Part shown: one piece after another, positions 24,087-35,670 of the stretch
Position numbering within the stretch: the first letter of the stretch is position 1
Layout: every line of letters begins with the position of its first letter
NCBI GenBank assembly: GCA_003290165.1
Contig: QNQO01000594.1
Span: 186,001-250,000 of the forward strand
Origin: Berberis thunbergii
Taxonomy: Eukaryota > Streptophyta > Magnoliopsida > Ranunculales > Berberidaceae
Direction: 5' to 3'
Length of the DNA stretch: 64,000 nt
Position numbers and translations under genes: made by a program
The notes under the pieces: model-generated
Seen by the model: only the letters and a program-made list of their open reading frames with translations
What the model was told of the DNA's origin: nothing
Database searches by the model: none

Positions 24087-26894
24087 TGATAATCACATAA
24101 TTATAACATTTTTTTACCTCTTATTATATTTTTGTTAATCCTTGTTTTATTTTATTTTAAATTAATTATTAAATTTTTGTTTTAAAAAATCACAGAAGGC
24201 GACTTCAAAGGAAGTGGAGGTGAGAATAGCCTAAGCCCATAACCTAAACTCAAAACTAAACCCAAAACCAAATTCGTAAACCCAAACCCAAACCCAAAGC
24301 ATATTCTCTTAATTATCCAAGATTCTAGTTTGATTTAAGCCTTAAATCACTCATTGAACTCTCCCCTTAACTTGTCCAAGTTCATTTTCTCAAACCCAAT
24401 CAAACACAAAACATATTCTCTTAATTATCCAAGATTCTAGTTTGATTTAAGCCTTAAATCACTCATTGAACCCTCCCCTTAACTTGTCCAAGTTCATTTT
24501 CTTAATTATCTATAAATACAATATAAATGAATAAGAAAGGGGGAGAAGATAAGGGAAACAAAAAAAATACAAAATACAAAAACCCCTTATTCACAATTTG
24601 TGATTCTCATCACCATCCCAACCAAGCAAAATCACCACCCACAACCTATCCATCTCTGTTTTCTCTCATTCACTCCACCGAAACAGGGGCGTGACAACCC
24701 TGTTTCACTTCATCTTTAAACACCGTCACCGGCTACACCACGCACGACCACAGAGACTTAAATCAAGTTGACGCTACTGGCACCCAGTGGACCTTGCTGA
24801 GAGCACCTCGGCTGAGAAAGACCAAAACTATTTGCACCCACTGGGATTTGCTAAGCCACACTGGACCTGTTCCTGTTTGCACCCTGCTGAATGCTGTGAA
24901 ACACCACAGTGAATTAAGTCTCAAACTCTAGAATTAATTTCATTTTAGTTTATTATTCCATTATTAATATTAATTGATTCGTGATTTATAATATTTTACT
25001 TTCACCTAATATGTCATGCATTTTAGGTTGTTAGAAAAATATTATGTTATAAATCAAGCATGTTTTAATTGAATAATTAAACTTGTGATTAATTGTACCC
25101 TAAAAAGACAATTAATGCTAGGAGTTTATACATTGCTAGAGTCATTTATTTGAAATTGGAATAATAAGAAAAATTAAATGTAATTTTAGGAGCTTGAAAA
25201 ATATTTTGCAAATTGTGGTTTCCCTCCAACTTTTTTTATTTTTTATTTTTTTATTTATTGTTATTTTTTATTACTTTTGTTTAACTCGGATTTTTAAACA
25301 CTGTAACCCCCATTTTCTCCAAATTAGTTTAATTAAATTATTAAATTCAATTTAATCCACCTTCCTCGCGGGATCGACCCGTACTTGCCGTTGTCTACCA
25401 GTTAGACACCGTGCACTTGCGATTATTACAAGTGGGTCAAATTAGCCTGTTTAATTAGCCAAAAACTTGTTGCGGGTTTAACTGGCCTAAACATGCATGC
25501 TAATTTGACCCACTTGTAATAATCGTAAGTGCACGGTGTCTAACTGGTAGACAACAAAAAGTACGGGTCGATCCCACGAGGAAGGTGGATTAAATTGAAT
25601 TTATTTACCTAAACTAATTTGGAGAAAATGGGGGTACAATGTTTAAAAATTCGAGTTAAACAAAAGTAATAAAAATAACAATAAATAAAAGAAAAGAGTT
25701 TGAGGGAAACTACAATTTGCAAAATATTTTTCAAGCTCCTAAAATTATATTCAATTTTTCTTATTATTCCAATTTCAAATAAATGACTCTAGCAATGTAT
25801 AAACTCCTAGCATTAATTGTCTTGTTATGTCACAATTAATCACAAGTTTAGTTATTCAATTAAAGCATGCTTGATTTTTAACATAATATTTTAATAACAA
25901 CCTAAGAAGCGTGACATATTAGGTGAAAGTAAAATATTATAAATCGCGAATCAATTAATATTAATCATGGAATAATAAACTAAAATGAAATTAATTTTAG
26001 AGTTTGAGACTTAATTCACTGTGGTGTTACAGAGCATTCAGCAGGGTGCAAACAGGAACAGGTCCAGTGTGGCTCAGCAGATCCCAGTGGGTGCAAATAG
26101 TTCTGATCTTTCTCAGCCGAGGTGCTCTCAGCAAGGTCCACTGGGTGCCAGTAGTGTCAACTTGATTTAAGTCTCTGTGGTGGTGCGTGGTGCAGCCGGT
26201 GACGGTGGTTGAAGATGAAGTGAAACAGGGTTGTCACGCCCCTGTTTCGGTGAGTGAATGAGAGAAAACAGAGATGGATAGGCTGTGGGTGATGATTTTG
26301 CTTGGTTGGGATGGTGATGAGAATCACAAATTGTGAAGAAAAGGTTTTGGTATTCTGTATTTTTTTTCTTTCCCTTCTCTTCTTCCCCTTTTCTTATTCA
26401 TTTCTATTGTATTTATAGAGAATTAAGAAAATGAATTTGGACAAGTTAAGGGGAGGGTTCAATGAGTGGTTTAAGGCTTAAATCAAACTAGAATCTTGGA
26501 TAATTAAGAGAATATGCTTTGGGTTTGAGAAAATGAACTTGGACAAGTTAAGGGGAGGGTTCAATGAGTGATTTAAGGCTTAAATCAAACTAGAATCTTG
26601 GATAATTAAGAGAATATGCTTTGGGTTTGATTGAGTTTGGCATTGGGCTTGGGTTTACGGATTTGGGTTTGGGTTTGGTTTTGAGTTTAGGTTATGGGCT
26701 TAGGCTATTCTCACCTCCACTTCCTCTGAAGTCACCTTCTGTGATTTATTCATTGCATTTTTCTTTGATTTCTTCGTTATTGCTCCGAATTCTACAAAAA
26801 CACAAAAAATTAATAAATAATTTAAAATAAAGTAAAACAAGGATTAACAAAAATATAATAGGAGGTAAAAAATGTTATAATTATGTGAATATCA
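24087..26894. repeat. 2.8-kb palindrome of two inverted LTRs with a 5-bp target duplication
   Basis: The left arm (24087-25446, or to 25497) begins TGATAATCACATAATTATAAC. The right arm (25498-26894) is its reverse complement and ends GTTATAATTATGTGAATATCA. The arms are very similar throughout, including an internal tandem duplication of about 110-120 bp in each (near 24300-24520 and 26430-26625). The centre is about 50 bp (25447-25497). TAGTG flanks both sides (24082-24086 and 26895-26899), so the palindrome entered as one unit. The arms are related to the Athila-type LTR at 3091-4936; by that comparison both outer ends are LTR 5' (U3) ends and the 3' ends meet in the middle. No coding sequence or primer site is inside. 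Confidence 0.9.
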
Positions 26895-27302
26895 TAGTGG
26901 TCCCGTGGCAAGCCGTCGGAATTAGTTTAGGACTGACTAGGCTCCCACCTTTCGAACCATCTACACCTTCCCCGCACGGTGGAGCCTACGAATTCAAGGG
27001 GAGTTTGGCGATCAGGCTTAAAAGCAGTGGTTCCGTTGCAAACCATCAGAATCGGTTCGGGATTGACTAGGCTCACACCTTCCAAATTATCTACACTTGT
27101 GCGCATCCAGCTACAAATTTGGGAGTGTTCGGCGACCACGTTGAAGAACAATGGCCTCGTGGCAAACCGTATGAATCAGGTCGTGACTGACTGAGCTCCC
27201 AAATTATCTACACCCTCACATCGCATGCTACAAGTTCAGGTTTGGTGATTTAGTGGCCACTCTGAAAAACAGTAATCCCGTGACCATCAGAATCAGTTCG
27301 GG
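26895..27302 (+). repeat. Degenerate tandem repeat of about 110-125 bp, four units
   Basis: Units share GGCGA(C/T)CAGGCTxAAAA-AGTGG, CCGTGGCAAACC, GAATCxGTTCGGGAxTGACT and 'ATCTACAC'. They begin at about 24061 (split by the palindrome and resuming at 26895), 27006, 27130 and 27245. They belong to the internal region of the gypsy-type element, just before its 3' LTR. Confidence 0.65.
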
Positions 27303-28363
27303 TCTAGCATGCTGTGAGAGTTCGTGTCCGCCTGACGGACTGCAGTTGGACGGGCTTAGAACTAGGGGTGGGCTAGGCCGGTTAACCGGACCATGTAACC
27401 CAAACCGAGAACTGGACCGAACTTTTAAAATCCAAAATTTTACTGACCGAGCCCAGCCCGATGGCCTCGGTTAACCGAAATTTTTGGTCGGTTACAATAA
27501 AAGAACGAAATTTTCAGCCCAATATTTTTCACCCCAATTTGACTTTTGGGCTTTGCAATACAAGTTCAACAACATGCCCTTTCAATTGTGGAAAATATTT
27601 GAAGAAATGAAAGACATATTGTGGAGCTAGAAAGAGAATTGTTGAGATGGGTAATCAACTATTTCTCTCTCTCTATCTATCTTATCTTTCTCACAAAATT
27701 GTAGTTTAGTTAGTTGACTTGATCTTACTTGGAAAGCAAATTAATCTGATTTTTGTTTTTGTTTTGGGATGCTACATATGTTCTATTTTTCGTTTTTCTT
27801 TCTGTTTGATTTTGAGATCGATCTGCTGAGGGTTTGCTAGTTTGTTTTGCTATGTTGAAAACTCAAATCATGGATACCTTTTGTCTTAGCTTAGCTTAGC
27901 TTAGATGCTCTCTATTCTACACTTGCGAATAAACTTGTTAGTTATTGCCTTGAAAATTATTCTCAGATTACTACTGTATAATAATTATTGCCTTAGGGGG
28001 GTGTATTGTATATGGATTCTTATGGAATTGATAAATAATTTGAAAAGTCCACGGACTCTTTAAATTGTCCACAAACTCTTTAAATTGTCCACGGATTTCT
28101 GCTGATTTCTTAAATCCATAGACTTTTGCTACAGACTTTCTAGAGATTGATGAAAATCCACGGACTTTGTATGAACGACTTTTACAGATTTCTAATTATT
28201 TGCAAGATAAAAAAGAAGTTGGTAAATAGTGATGAAACAAAAAAACGTCCGCATATAATTAACAAAAGTGAGAGATACATGTGTTAAAAAAACTAGAAAA
28301 AGAAAAGGTCGTTAATTAGCATCTTTAAAATAAAAAGTAAACGTCCATAAAATTGTATTATGA

Positions 28364-28512
28364 TCATTCTTCTCCTTCATGATCATGGACACTTTCTTCA
28401 TTATCATTGTTAGCAACGTTGACGTTTGCTTGAGCTGCTGCCCACATTTGATTAGCAATACTCATTCTCCATTGATTAGCAATACCGTCCAATCCACCAA
28501 AAGAATTGAAGA
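28364..28512 (-). pseudogene. Possible Harbinger nuclease C-terminal scrap
   Basis: A minus-strand frame reads FGGLDGIANQWRMSIANQMW, then AAAQANVNVANNDNEE and stops at 28364. The 'RDxIANxMW' pattern near the end resembles the C-terminus of plant HARBI1-like nucleases, which suits its position inside a Harbinger element. The DDE catalytic region is not recognisable upstream. Tentative. Confidence 0.3.
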
Positions 28513-29179
28513 GACTGTGGTTACCAATGGAAACTAACAATCTGATCTATCAGGCACTGCATCCAACACCTATGATCCGCAGAAAACAAAACCACGTCTT
28601 AAAAAATAGAAAAACATTTTCGACAGTAGAAACAAAATAAGAAATCTCATTTTGATTAATTATATGCAGACATAAACAATAAAAAATAAAATCAAAAGAA
28701 ACCATTAAGAGCGTCTCCAAGAACAACCTTAATTCATATATGGAGGCCTTCCCCAATATATATCATATAGAAATTCTATTATAATTAGACTTGAGACTTG
28801 AACAATGCATACTTTTTAAAACTGTACTTATTTCCTTTAGGGTTATGCCTCTCACTCACATAGAAAGGATTACGGCGCATGACTTAAGGCTTACAATCTT
28901 ATGTGACCAGTGTTTCCAATGTCACATAAGGTTGCGGCATCCTCTGGCAAATATTATATTGACAACATGAAGGGCTTAAACAGTAACTCGGTTCTAGGCA
29001 TCTACTGTTATACCACTATGATCGTCCATAGAATTGTCATTCATAATGGAAACTTCATCACAGAATTCTCTGTAAAATAAACTCATCTATAAAGGCTCAA
29101 GGTATTAAATACCCTTCTTAATTTCTATAGGTAACTACAGTACACTCACTAACATAAGTTATAGATAAATAATCAGTTA

Positions 29180-29407
29180 GGCTATGTTTGGTTAGGCTCA
29201 TCAATAGCTGAAGGAGGGAGCATGTATATTAGCCCACGAAGTCTAGCATAGGATGGTTTGTCTGCAGATGTGAATAGAGAGACCCACAGCATTGTCACCA
29301 ACATATAATAGTTTTAAACAATTAAAAACCTTAATATTTGGAAATATCATGTGTAATACTTTGGGAGATTGAGGTAAACTCATTTAAAAGTGCCACCAAA
29401 CATAGCC
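29180..29407. mobile_element. Tourist-like MITE, 228 bp, nested in the Harbinger element
   Basis: Ends are GGCTATGTTTGGTTAGGC and CCACCAAACATAGCC, flanked by TTA on both sides (29177-29179 and 29408-29410). Non-coding. Confidence 0.8.
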
Positions 29408-30290
29408 TTAGCACATTCAGTAGAGCCTAATTATATATATAAATTATAAACCATAAAGAAACATCCGAATAGACATTGTTATAAAAGTCTACTTCTGAAA
29501 TACTTAACAAGAGAAGGGCCAGCTCCAGAGTTTTTTACATGTTCGTAATGTGCTTTAACCGACTTCCCTTGCTCTTTGGCTTCGATATAATTAATCCCTC
29601 CTAAACTTTATGTTTTTGTTTAGCAATGTCTATGGTATCAAATACCAGAGAAGGGGCATGGCAACTGACATAAATTGTGTAGGTTGTGGGTGAGTGAGTC
29701 CATGGAAGAAACTTGTGCTCATTTATATTTGCATTGCCGGATGGAGTCATGGGTATTAAATTTCTTTCTTGGCATATGGTGGGATACATCGGGGTCATGT
29801 TGACGATGTGGTGATCTTGGAAGGGAAACCCAATCTCATTGTGGTGCGGATACTTGATTGGATTCCCTATTTGCTGAACCTTGCGGAAAGAACAAAATAG
29901 AAAAAAGTTTGGAGCGGAGATGGAAGGGCCAAATCTTTGTATTGAATGCCTTATGCAAAGATATAAAAAGAATCGAGAAAACACTATGCCTTATGCCTTA
30001 TGAACACTTATGCAAAGATAGAAAAAGAATCGAGAAAACAAGATGATGGGAACCAACCTCTTCGCGGCTGGCACGAGGAAGAACTTTGGGAGACTTTTTT
30101 TCACGTTGAAATCTTTGATATGGAGGCTGGCAAACTATTAAACTTTTTTTATTTATACCTAACACTACAAAGTCCATGAGAATCCATGATTTTCCAAATC
30201 CATAAATAAGAATGATATTTTGAATACCCTAAAACTTTTGTGGACTTTCTGAAATCCATATTGAATACCCCTAGACTTTGTGGATTTCAG

Positions 30291-30851
30291 TAGGGGTGGG
30301 CAAAAACCGATTTAAATTTGGTTAACCGACCGAACCGATTTTCAAATTCGGTTCGGTAACCGAACCGATATATGAGTAGAGAGAAAATAATTTAAACCGA
30401 ACCGAACCGATTATAAACGGTTCAAAATCGGTTTGCGATTTTGAACCGACCGATTTATAACCGAACCGACCGATTAATTAAATATATATAAATAACTAAA
30501 TAAAAAGTAGGTGTCAATACTTGATTAGTGCAACAAATGCATTGCAATACACCCTGTTGCACTAAATCACCCCATTCTCTCAAAGTTTTTAATTTTGGGC
30601 TAAAAATTGAGTCTATAAAAAAATTGAACCTGTAAAAAAATTGGACATGTTTTAATGAAAGTCTTTCAAATGCTTGAGTCTGAAATTTCGGTCCAACCGA
30701 ACCGAACCGATCCGAAATTCGGTTCAACCGAATTCATCGGTTTACAAATACAAAATTCGGTTTCGGTTTGGGTTTTGGACAAACCGAATTAAATCGGTTC
30801 GAAATCGGTTTGGGGCTCAAAACCGAACCGAACCGACATTGCCCACCCCTA
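30291..30851. mobile_element. hAT MITE, 561 bp, nested in the Harbinger element
   Basis: Ends are TAGGGGTGGGCAAAAACCGA and GACATTGCCCACCCCTA, with a perfect 8-bp duplication GATTTCAG (30283-30290 and 30852-30859). Both end regions are packed with ACCGAACCGA and TCGGTT(C/T)GG motifs, probably binding sites for a hAT transposase. Open frames inside are these repeats. Confidence 0.9.
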
Positions 30852-31691
30852 GATTTCAGAAAGACTTTTTAAAATCCTGATTGAATACCCCTAGACTTTT
30901 GTGGACTTTTTAAAATCTAAATTGAATACACTTGGATTTTCAGAATCCATGGAATTTATTAAATTGCCCACAAAATCCAGATACAATACACCCCCCTTAG
31001 TTTGAATGTTAACTTTATTGGTTTAAAGCTTCTCTCATCCATCTTGCTATTTCAATTTCAAAATTGATTTCCAAATATGGGTTTCATACAAATTCTCCAC
31101 ACTCGATTACCAAATTGTTTTATGGAATTGACGGAGTTGCCAACTGGATGGACAAACATAGTTTGCAAATCCGTTATGTGATTTGAAGCTTCGAAACCCA
31201 CCCTAGAAATTAACAACAATTTTACAGCACAAGCGCAAGAAAGAGAGAGAGATAGAGTGTGTGTGTGGAAGATAGACAGGAAGTGGAGAGAACGAGTCCT
31301 CCAAGGCAATGAAGAAAAATGAAACCCCCTTGACTGATAATGAACGAGACACAAGTGGGGTTTATTATATCCGCTTTTACTTTCTTCTCATCTTCCATTA
31401 ATATTTATATTTCATTATTTTTTTAAATAATCGGGCCGGGTAACTAGTGGGTTATGGGAATTGGAACCGAAAATCGGACCGAGCATTTCGGATCGGGCTG
31501 GGTTTAGAACCGATTATTAAAATAACAATAAAATGACCGGACCGATCGGTTCGATTCGGTTTTAAATGCCCACCCCTACTTAGAACCGTTTGGGGCGAAT
31601 CAGTGTTGGAGTGACGTTTGAAGCCGTAACTCCTCGAAATCATCATGACACGTGTACGACTCTGGGGTGTGATCGTTTTTATGTATCATCA

Positions 31692-32732
31692 ATAAGGATA
31701 ATAATAATAAAAATTATAAATGTACTTGGAAATAAAATTTATAAGTGGGTGTAGAAGCATTAGAGCTTTTGACAGAGCTCGTGATTAAGAAATGATTTTT
31801 TTTCCCCTGCCAAGAAGATGTTTTAAACGAAACCATGTATCTACTAAATGTGAGTGGGTGATAGCGGAAGATCTGTGAAAAATAATATTGGCGCATATGA
31901 GATTATTAAATGTTCCGAGTCACTCTATTGATATCATATTTTCTTTATGTTTCTTCTTGTTATTGAACTAGAGTATGCCCCGTGCCGTTGACACTTCACA
32001 TAATTTTATTTTTGCTAAATATTTTGTACTGAACACCATCACTATCCCATTTTCGCTCTGAGTAAGTTTTGAGTGTAAGCCTATTCTAAGGTAAAAATAT
32101 ATATTATAAATTTTAGGGTTAGACTCAATCAAAATTGAGCCAGTTGGGGCAAAAATTTAAACGTCGAGAATAAGTTCTCCCTCAATCTTTGAATTCGCCA
32201 AAACATGAAGTTTAACATTTTTGTTTAAATGTGCATTAAGATGTCTGACTCATTTTTTCTAGTATGATCGACCCATCTCATTGCTTTGAAAATATTAAAG
32301 ACGTGAAGTACGTTATATGCTTTTTTTCATTATAAAATATATATTTTGAAATTTTTAGCACTTGTATTGAATAATGATTTTGTTGGAAAGATCTTCAAAA
32401 ATGCATTTCAATTATATTAAGTTTACCAAAATCTGACAACGATATAGATAGTTATGATAAATTTTCCTTTTGCTAAAAGGAAAACACAATATTTTCTCTC
32501 TTCGCCACATGTACATTCCACCAACTTTTTTCAAAATTTTTTCATTATCTTTGCCCTTCTACATATTTTAAATTTACGAATATGCCATCATAGGAAATGA
32601 ATCTTAACCCTCAAAATTCAATACATTTCCCAACTTTCAATCCTAACAATCTTTTATCTCTAATCCTTTTGATTTGACTTTGTCCCAGTCAGCAATGAAT
32701 AGTAAAAGACAACTCTGAATTGTAATATAGAT
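31692..32732. other. Intergenic stretch, nothing recognised
   Basis: AT-rich DNA with stops in all frames. It begins with an (ATA)n-like run just after the LTR end. Confidence 0.4.
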
Positions 32733-32917
32733 GAGAAATTTTAGCTGGCCTGAGAAACCGGCTAGATTTGCTGCCTGGGAGGGGGCAAAATACATTTTTA
32801 CCGCTCCTCCTTAAACACTTTTTGGAGTTGTGTTTTTAAGGAGGAGGGGCAAAAATGTATTTTTGCCCCTCCCAGACAGCAAACCAGGCCGGTTTCCCAG
32901 GCCAGCTAGAATTTCTG
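32733..32917. mobile_element. MULE-type snapback MITE, 185 bp
   Basis: Starts GAGAAATTTTAGCTGGCCTG and ends CCAGGCCAGCTAGAATTTCTG, with nearly self-complementary arms over the whole length (the middle pairs 'GGGCAAAA-ATACATTTTT' with its complement). The 9-bp duplication AATATAGAT is perfect (32724-32732 and 32918-32926). Same family as 39868-40035 and 45356-45513. It lies about 0.6 kb upstream of the gene at 33496. Confidence 0.85.
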
Positions 32918-33289
32918 AATATAGATATCTTGTCACTTCATACACATTTTATTTTTATTTTTTGAGTTTTCTTTCAAAGTTCAAAAATACGGATTAGACT
33001 TGAAAATGGCTGAAATTTACGCAATGCTGTAGCTAGAGGACCATGGCGGTCTCGTTGGCAAAAAAATTTCACCCAGAAGCATTCTTGGATGTTTGGGAGG
33101 TCAAGAGAAATAGACTCCGAATTTGTAACCTACTATCCTGATACTGGATAGACAGAAACTCTCAAGTGTCCACTTCTGTTATTTTCTCCACCTTCCATTG
33201 ATATTTATTTATTTATACACACTCTCTCCACTTCAACCAAATATCACCGTCTCTCACTCTTCTTCACTTGAAAAACACGAAACCAACAA

Positions 33290-33495
33290 AGAAGAACAGA
33301 TCTGAGAAAGACATCTTTCACCAAATCTCTCCGATACCCATTGCTCGAATTAGATCTCCAAAGGTGAGCAGCTCCTCAAAACCCTAACTTTTCATTTCAT
33401 TCCCCCATTTCAATTCACTCATACATAAAAATTCAATCTTTACACTGTTTTTCCATTAAAGATCCAATCTTTAGCTTCTAAGACCCTTAGATTAG
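33290..33495 (+). promoter_or_regulatory. 5' untranslated leader with a probable intron
   Basis: A plausible splice donor AAG|GTGAGC lies at 33363/33364, and acceptors TCTAAG or CCTTAG lie at 33482 or 33490, just before the ATG at 33496. C/A-rich sequence before the donor looks like a plant 5' leader. No cDNA is available to confirm it. Confidence 0.4.
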
Positions 33496-35183
33496 ATGAA
33501 GAAGGAAACCCCAATTCCTTCTTCTTCCTCTAACACTGCATCAGATCCAATAGGGCAAAATATAGTGAAATTGATAAGCAATGTGTGTTTCTCGTGCTTC
33601 GTTTTCTCTGTTCTTATCTTCACTGTAATTGCCGTCACTTACCAACCCCCAGATCCGTGGTTGGACTCTGCAACAGCTCTTACAAGAGTGTTCACTGAAG
33701 TCGAAAACGCCACCTTTAAGACCGACACTTCAGTCTTAACCACTGGGGAGGATCTGTTTTTGGCTCCAGGCCCTTCTGCCCCTTTGATGACCCAGATCAC
33801 TGAAGATTCGATTAAGAAAATCGAAGAAACTGTCGAGAATTCGAGTTCTTTGGTGAACTGTAATGAGGTGATTAATTGTTCGGATCCCCGAGCTTTGATT
33901 GCTATTGAGAAGTTCAATTTGAAGGCTTTTAAGTCCAAGATTCTGTTCTTAGAGTATCAGACTCCAGTGAATGGATCGAAGCCGGATGAATGTGATGTTG
34001 CCTGGAGGTTTCGGAACAAAAAGGAGAAGTCTTGGAGGAGGTATAGGGATTTTAGGAGGTTTAAGCTTGGGATTGGAGAGAATTGTAGTTATAAGGTTAC
34101 TGGTGCCCATGGTTGGCATTCGGGGATCAATGCAAGGCGGCCGAGAGCTAGGAATAGTTCGGCGAGTGGTGGTGGATCTGCTGGTAGAGTTTCTAAGAAC
34201 CCTTTTCGTGATGATGAGATTAATGATACTATCCCAATTGTTGGTTCTGATTCGGCTTTTAGGAAGGGGAAGTACTTGTATTATTCGCGTGGAGGTGATT
34301 ACTGTAAAGGAATGAATCAGTATGTGTGGAGTTTGTTGTGTGGTCTTGGGGAGGCTCAGTATTTGAATAGAACATTTGTGATGGATTTGAGTGTTTGTTT
34401 GGCAGCAACTTATAATCCCAGTAATAAGGATGAGGAGGGGAAGGATTTCGGTACTATTACGACTTTGAGCATTTGAAGGAAGTTGCTTCGATCGTTGAGG
34501 AGGAAGAGTTTATTAAGGACTGGAAGAAATGGGATAGAGCCCATAAGAAGAAGATCCCAGTCAAGAAGGTTGTGAGTCACAAAATTACGCCAATGCAACT
34601 GAGGAGAGATAAGAGCACGATCTTGTGGAGACAATTCGAAGGACCTGAGCCTGAGAATTACTGGTACAGGGTTTGTGAGGGACAGGCAGCCAAGCATGTA
34701 CAGAGGCCTTGGCAGGCTCTGTGGAAGTCAAAGCGATTGATGAATATAGTTTCTGAGATTAGTGGGCGGATGGACTGGGATTTTGATGCGGTTCATGTGG
34801 TTAGAGGAGAGAAAGCACAGAATAAAGAGCTTTGGCCGAACTTGGATATGGATACAATGCCAGATGCCATCCTGGAAAAAGTTAAACAGATTGTTCATCC
34901 CTGGCGGAATCTTTATATTGCAACAAATGAACCGTTCTACAACTATTTTGATAAGCTGAGATCTCAGTACAAGGTTCATTTGCTTGAAGATTACAAGGAG
35001 TTGTGGGGAAACACCAGTGAGTGGTATAACGAAACCAAGCTTTTGAATGGTGACAATCCAGTTGATTTTGATGGCTATATGAGAGTGGCAGTGGATACTG
35101 AGGTACTCTACAGGGCTAAGACGCGTGTAGAGACATTCTATAACTTGACAAAGGATTGCAAGGATGGCATCAATACATGCTGA
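33496..35183 (+). CDS. O-fucosyltransferase-like membrane protein (At2g04280/At4g12700 family), frameshifted
   Basis: Uninterrupted exon encoding about 562 residues if the frame is restored. Features: short cytosolic N-terminus, one membrane helix (about residues 27-48) followed by VTYQPPDPWLDS, a variable lumenal stem, and a conserved C-terminal domain ending KDCKDGINTC. In Arabidopsis the family is named only 'calcium ion-binding protein'. The C-terminal blocks QYVWSLLCGLGEAQYLNRTF, VHVVRGEKAQN and LYIATNEP match in order and character the GDP-fucose protein O-fucosyltransferase blocks, so a Golgi type II glycosyltransferase is likely (inference). The first frame stops at 34476. One missing base at 34449/34450 (GATTTCGG where GATTTCCGG is expected) restores F-R-Y-Y-Y-D-F-E-H-L-K and joins the two parts. 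A broken gene or an assembly error. Confidence 0.85.
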
Positions 35184-35670
35184 TCAAAGTGGGAGTCAAG
35201 CACAACTGCAAAATTCTTGAAGAGAAAAGAGGGAACTTTTGCTTCTTGTCAGTACTCAAAATCTTTTTGTTTGTATGTTCTCAATCTGATTGTTGTAAAA
35301 CACTGAGCAGTCCATCATTGGTGTTATGTTACATGCTCTTTTATTGTATTGATTGATCTGGTTCTTCTGATCGATATTATCAAATTTCTGTACGATATAT
35401 AATTCAAAATTTTCTCATAGAATTTTGTTGAACTTGAATTTGAAGTTGTTGCTAGTACTCCGATTTCCTATTGTGTTTCAGTCTATGTTGAATTGCATGT
35501 TCTTGAATTGTTCTTGTGTCCATGGTGGAGAAATTTGGATACGTTTTGTAGCACTTGGTATTGTCGTCCCTTTACTTGTAGAAAGACACCTACTAGCATT
35601 TTGTGTATTTTATGATTCCTTGACATTCTGATTGAAATGTTGTTTTATGGCACATATAATCTCGGATTAA
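35184..35670. other. 3' flank of the preceding gene
   Basis: T-rich sequence following the stop codon at 35181-35183. No further coding sequence. Confidence 0.4.

Larger units (their letters stand above)
27996..30996. mobile_element. PIF/Harbinger-type element, 3.0 kb, nested in the hAT element
   Basis: Ends are GGGGGGTGTATTGTATATGG and the complement GGGGGGTGTATTGTATCTGG, with the 3-bp duplication TTA on both sides (27993-27995 and 30997-30999). Subterminal repeats of 'GTCCACGGACT' and 'GGACTTTxxxAAATCC' occur in both end regions. It contains a Tourist MITE and a hAT MITE. A short coding scrap at 28364-28512 may derive from its own transposase. Confidence 0.85.
27363..31578. mobile_element. 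hAT element, 4.2 kb, inserted in the gypsy 3' LTR
   Basis: Ends are TAGGGGTGGGC and GCCCACCCCTA. The 8-bp duplication CTTAGAAC is perfect (27355-27362 and 31579-31586), and joining the flanks restores the LTR sequence seen at 20650. Subterminal motifs such as GGTTAACCGG and ACCGGACCGATCGG mark both ends. Own sequence (27363-27995 and 30997-31578) is about 1.2 kb and non-coding; the rest is the Harbinger insertion. Confidence 0.9.
20150..31691 (+). mobile_element. Gag-only gypsy-type LTR element carrying nested insertions
   Basis: Direct terminal sequences match at 20600-20771 and at 27303-27362 joined to 31587-31691. Both end TTTTTATGTATCATCA. Between them lie a decayed gag of the 'putative gypsy type transposon' class and no protease, reverse transcriptase or integrase, so it was non-autonomous. 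Removing the later insertions (24087-26894 and 27363-31578) leaves about 4.5 kb. The left end of the 5' LTR is uncertain (20150 is a guess). The 3' LTR copy matches only from about 27303, so it may be truncated or the LTR may be short. The stretch 23650-24086 has no coding content. Confidence 0.7.

Noticed and set aside
24087..26894. Foldback DNA transposon
   Set aside because: The arms resemble the LTR at 3091-4936 and the duplication is 5 bp, typical of LTR integration.
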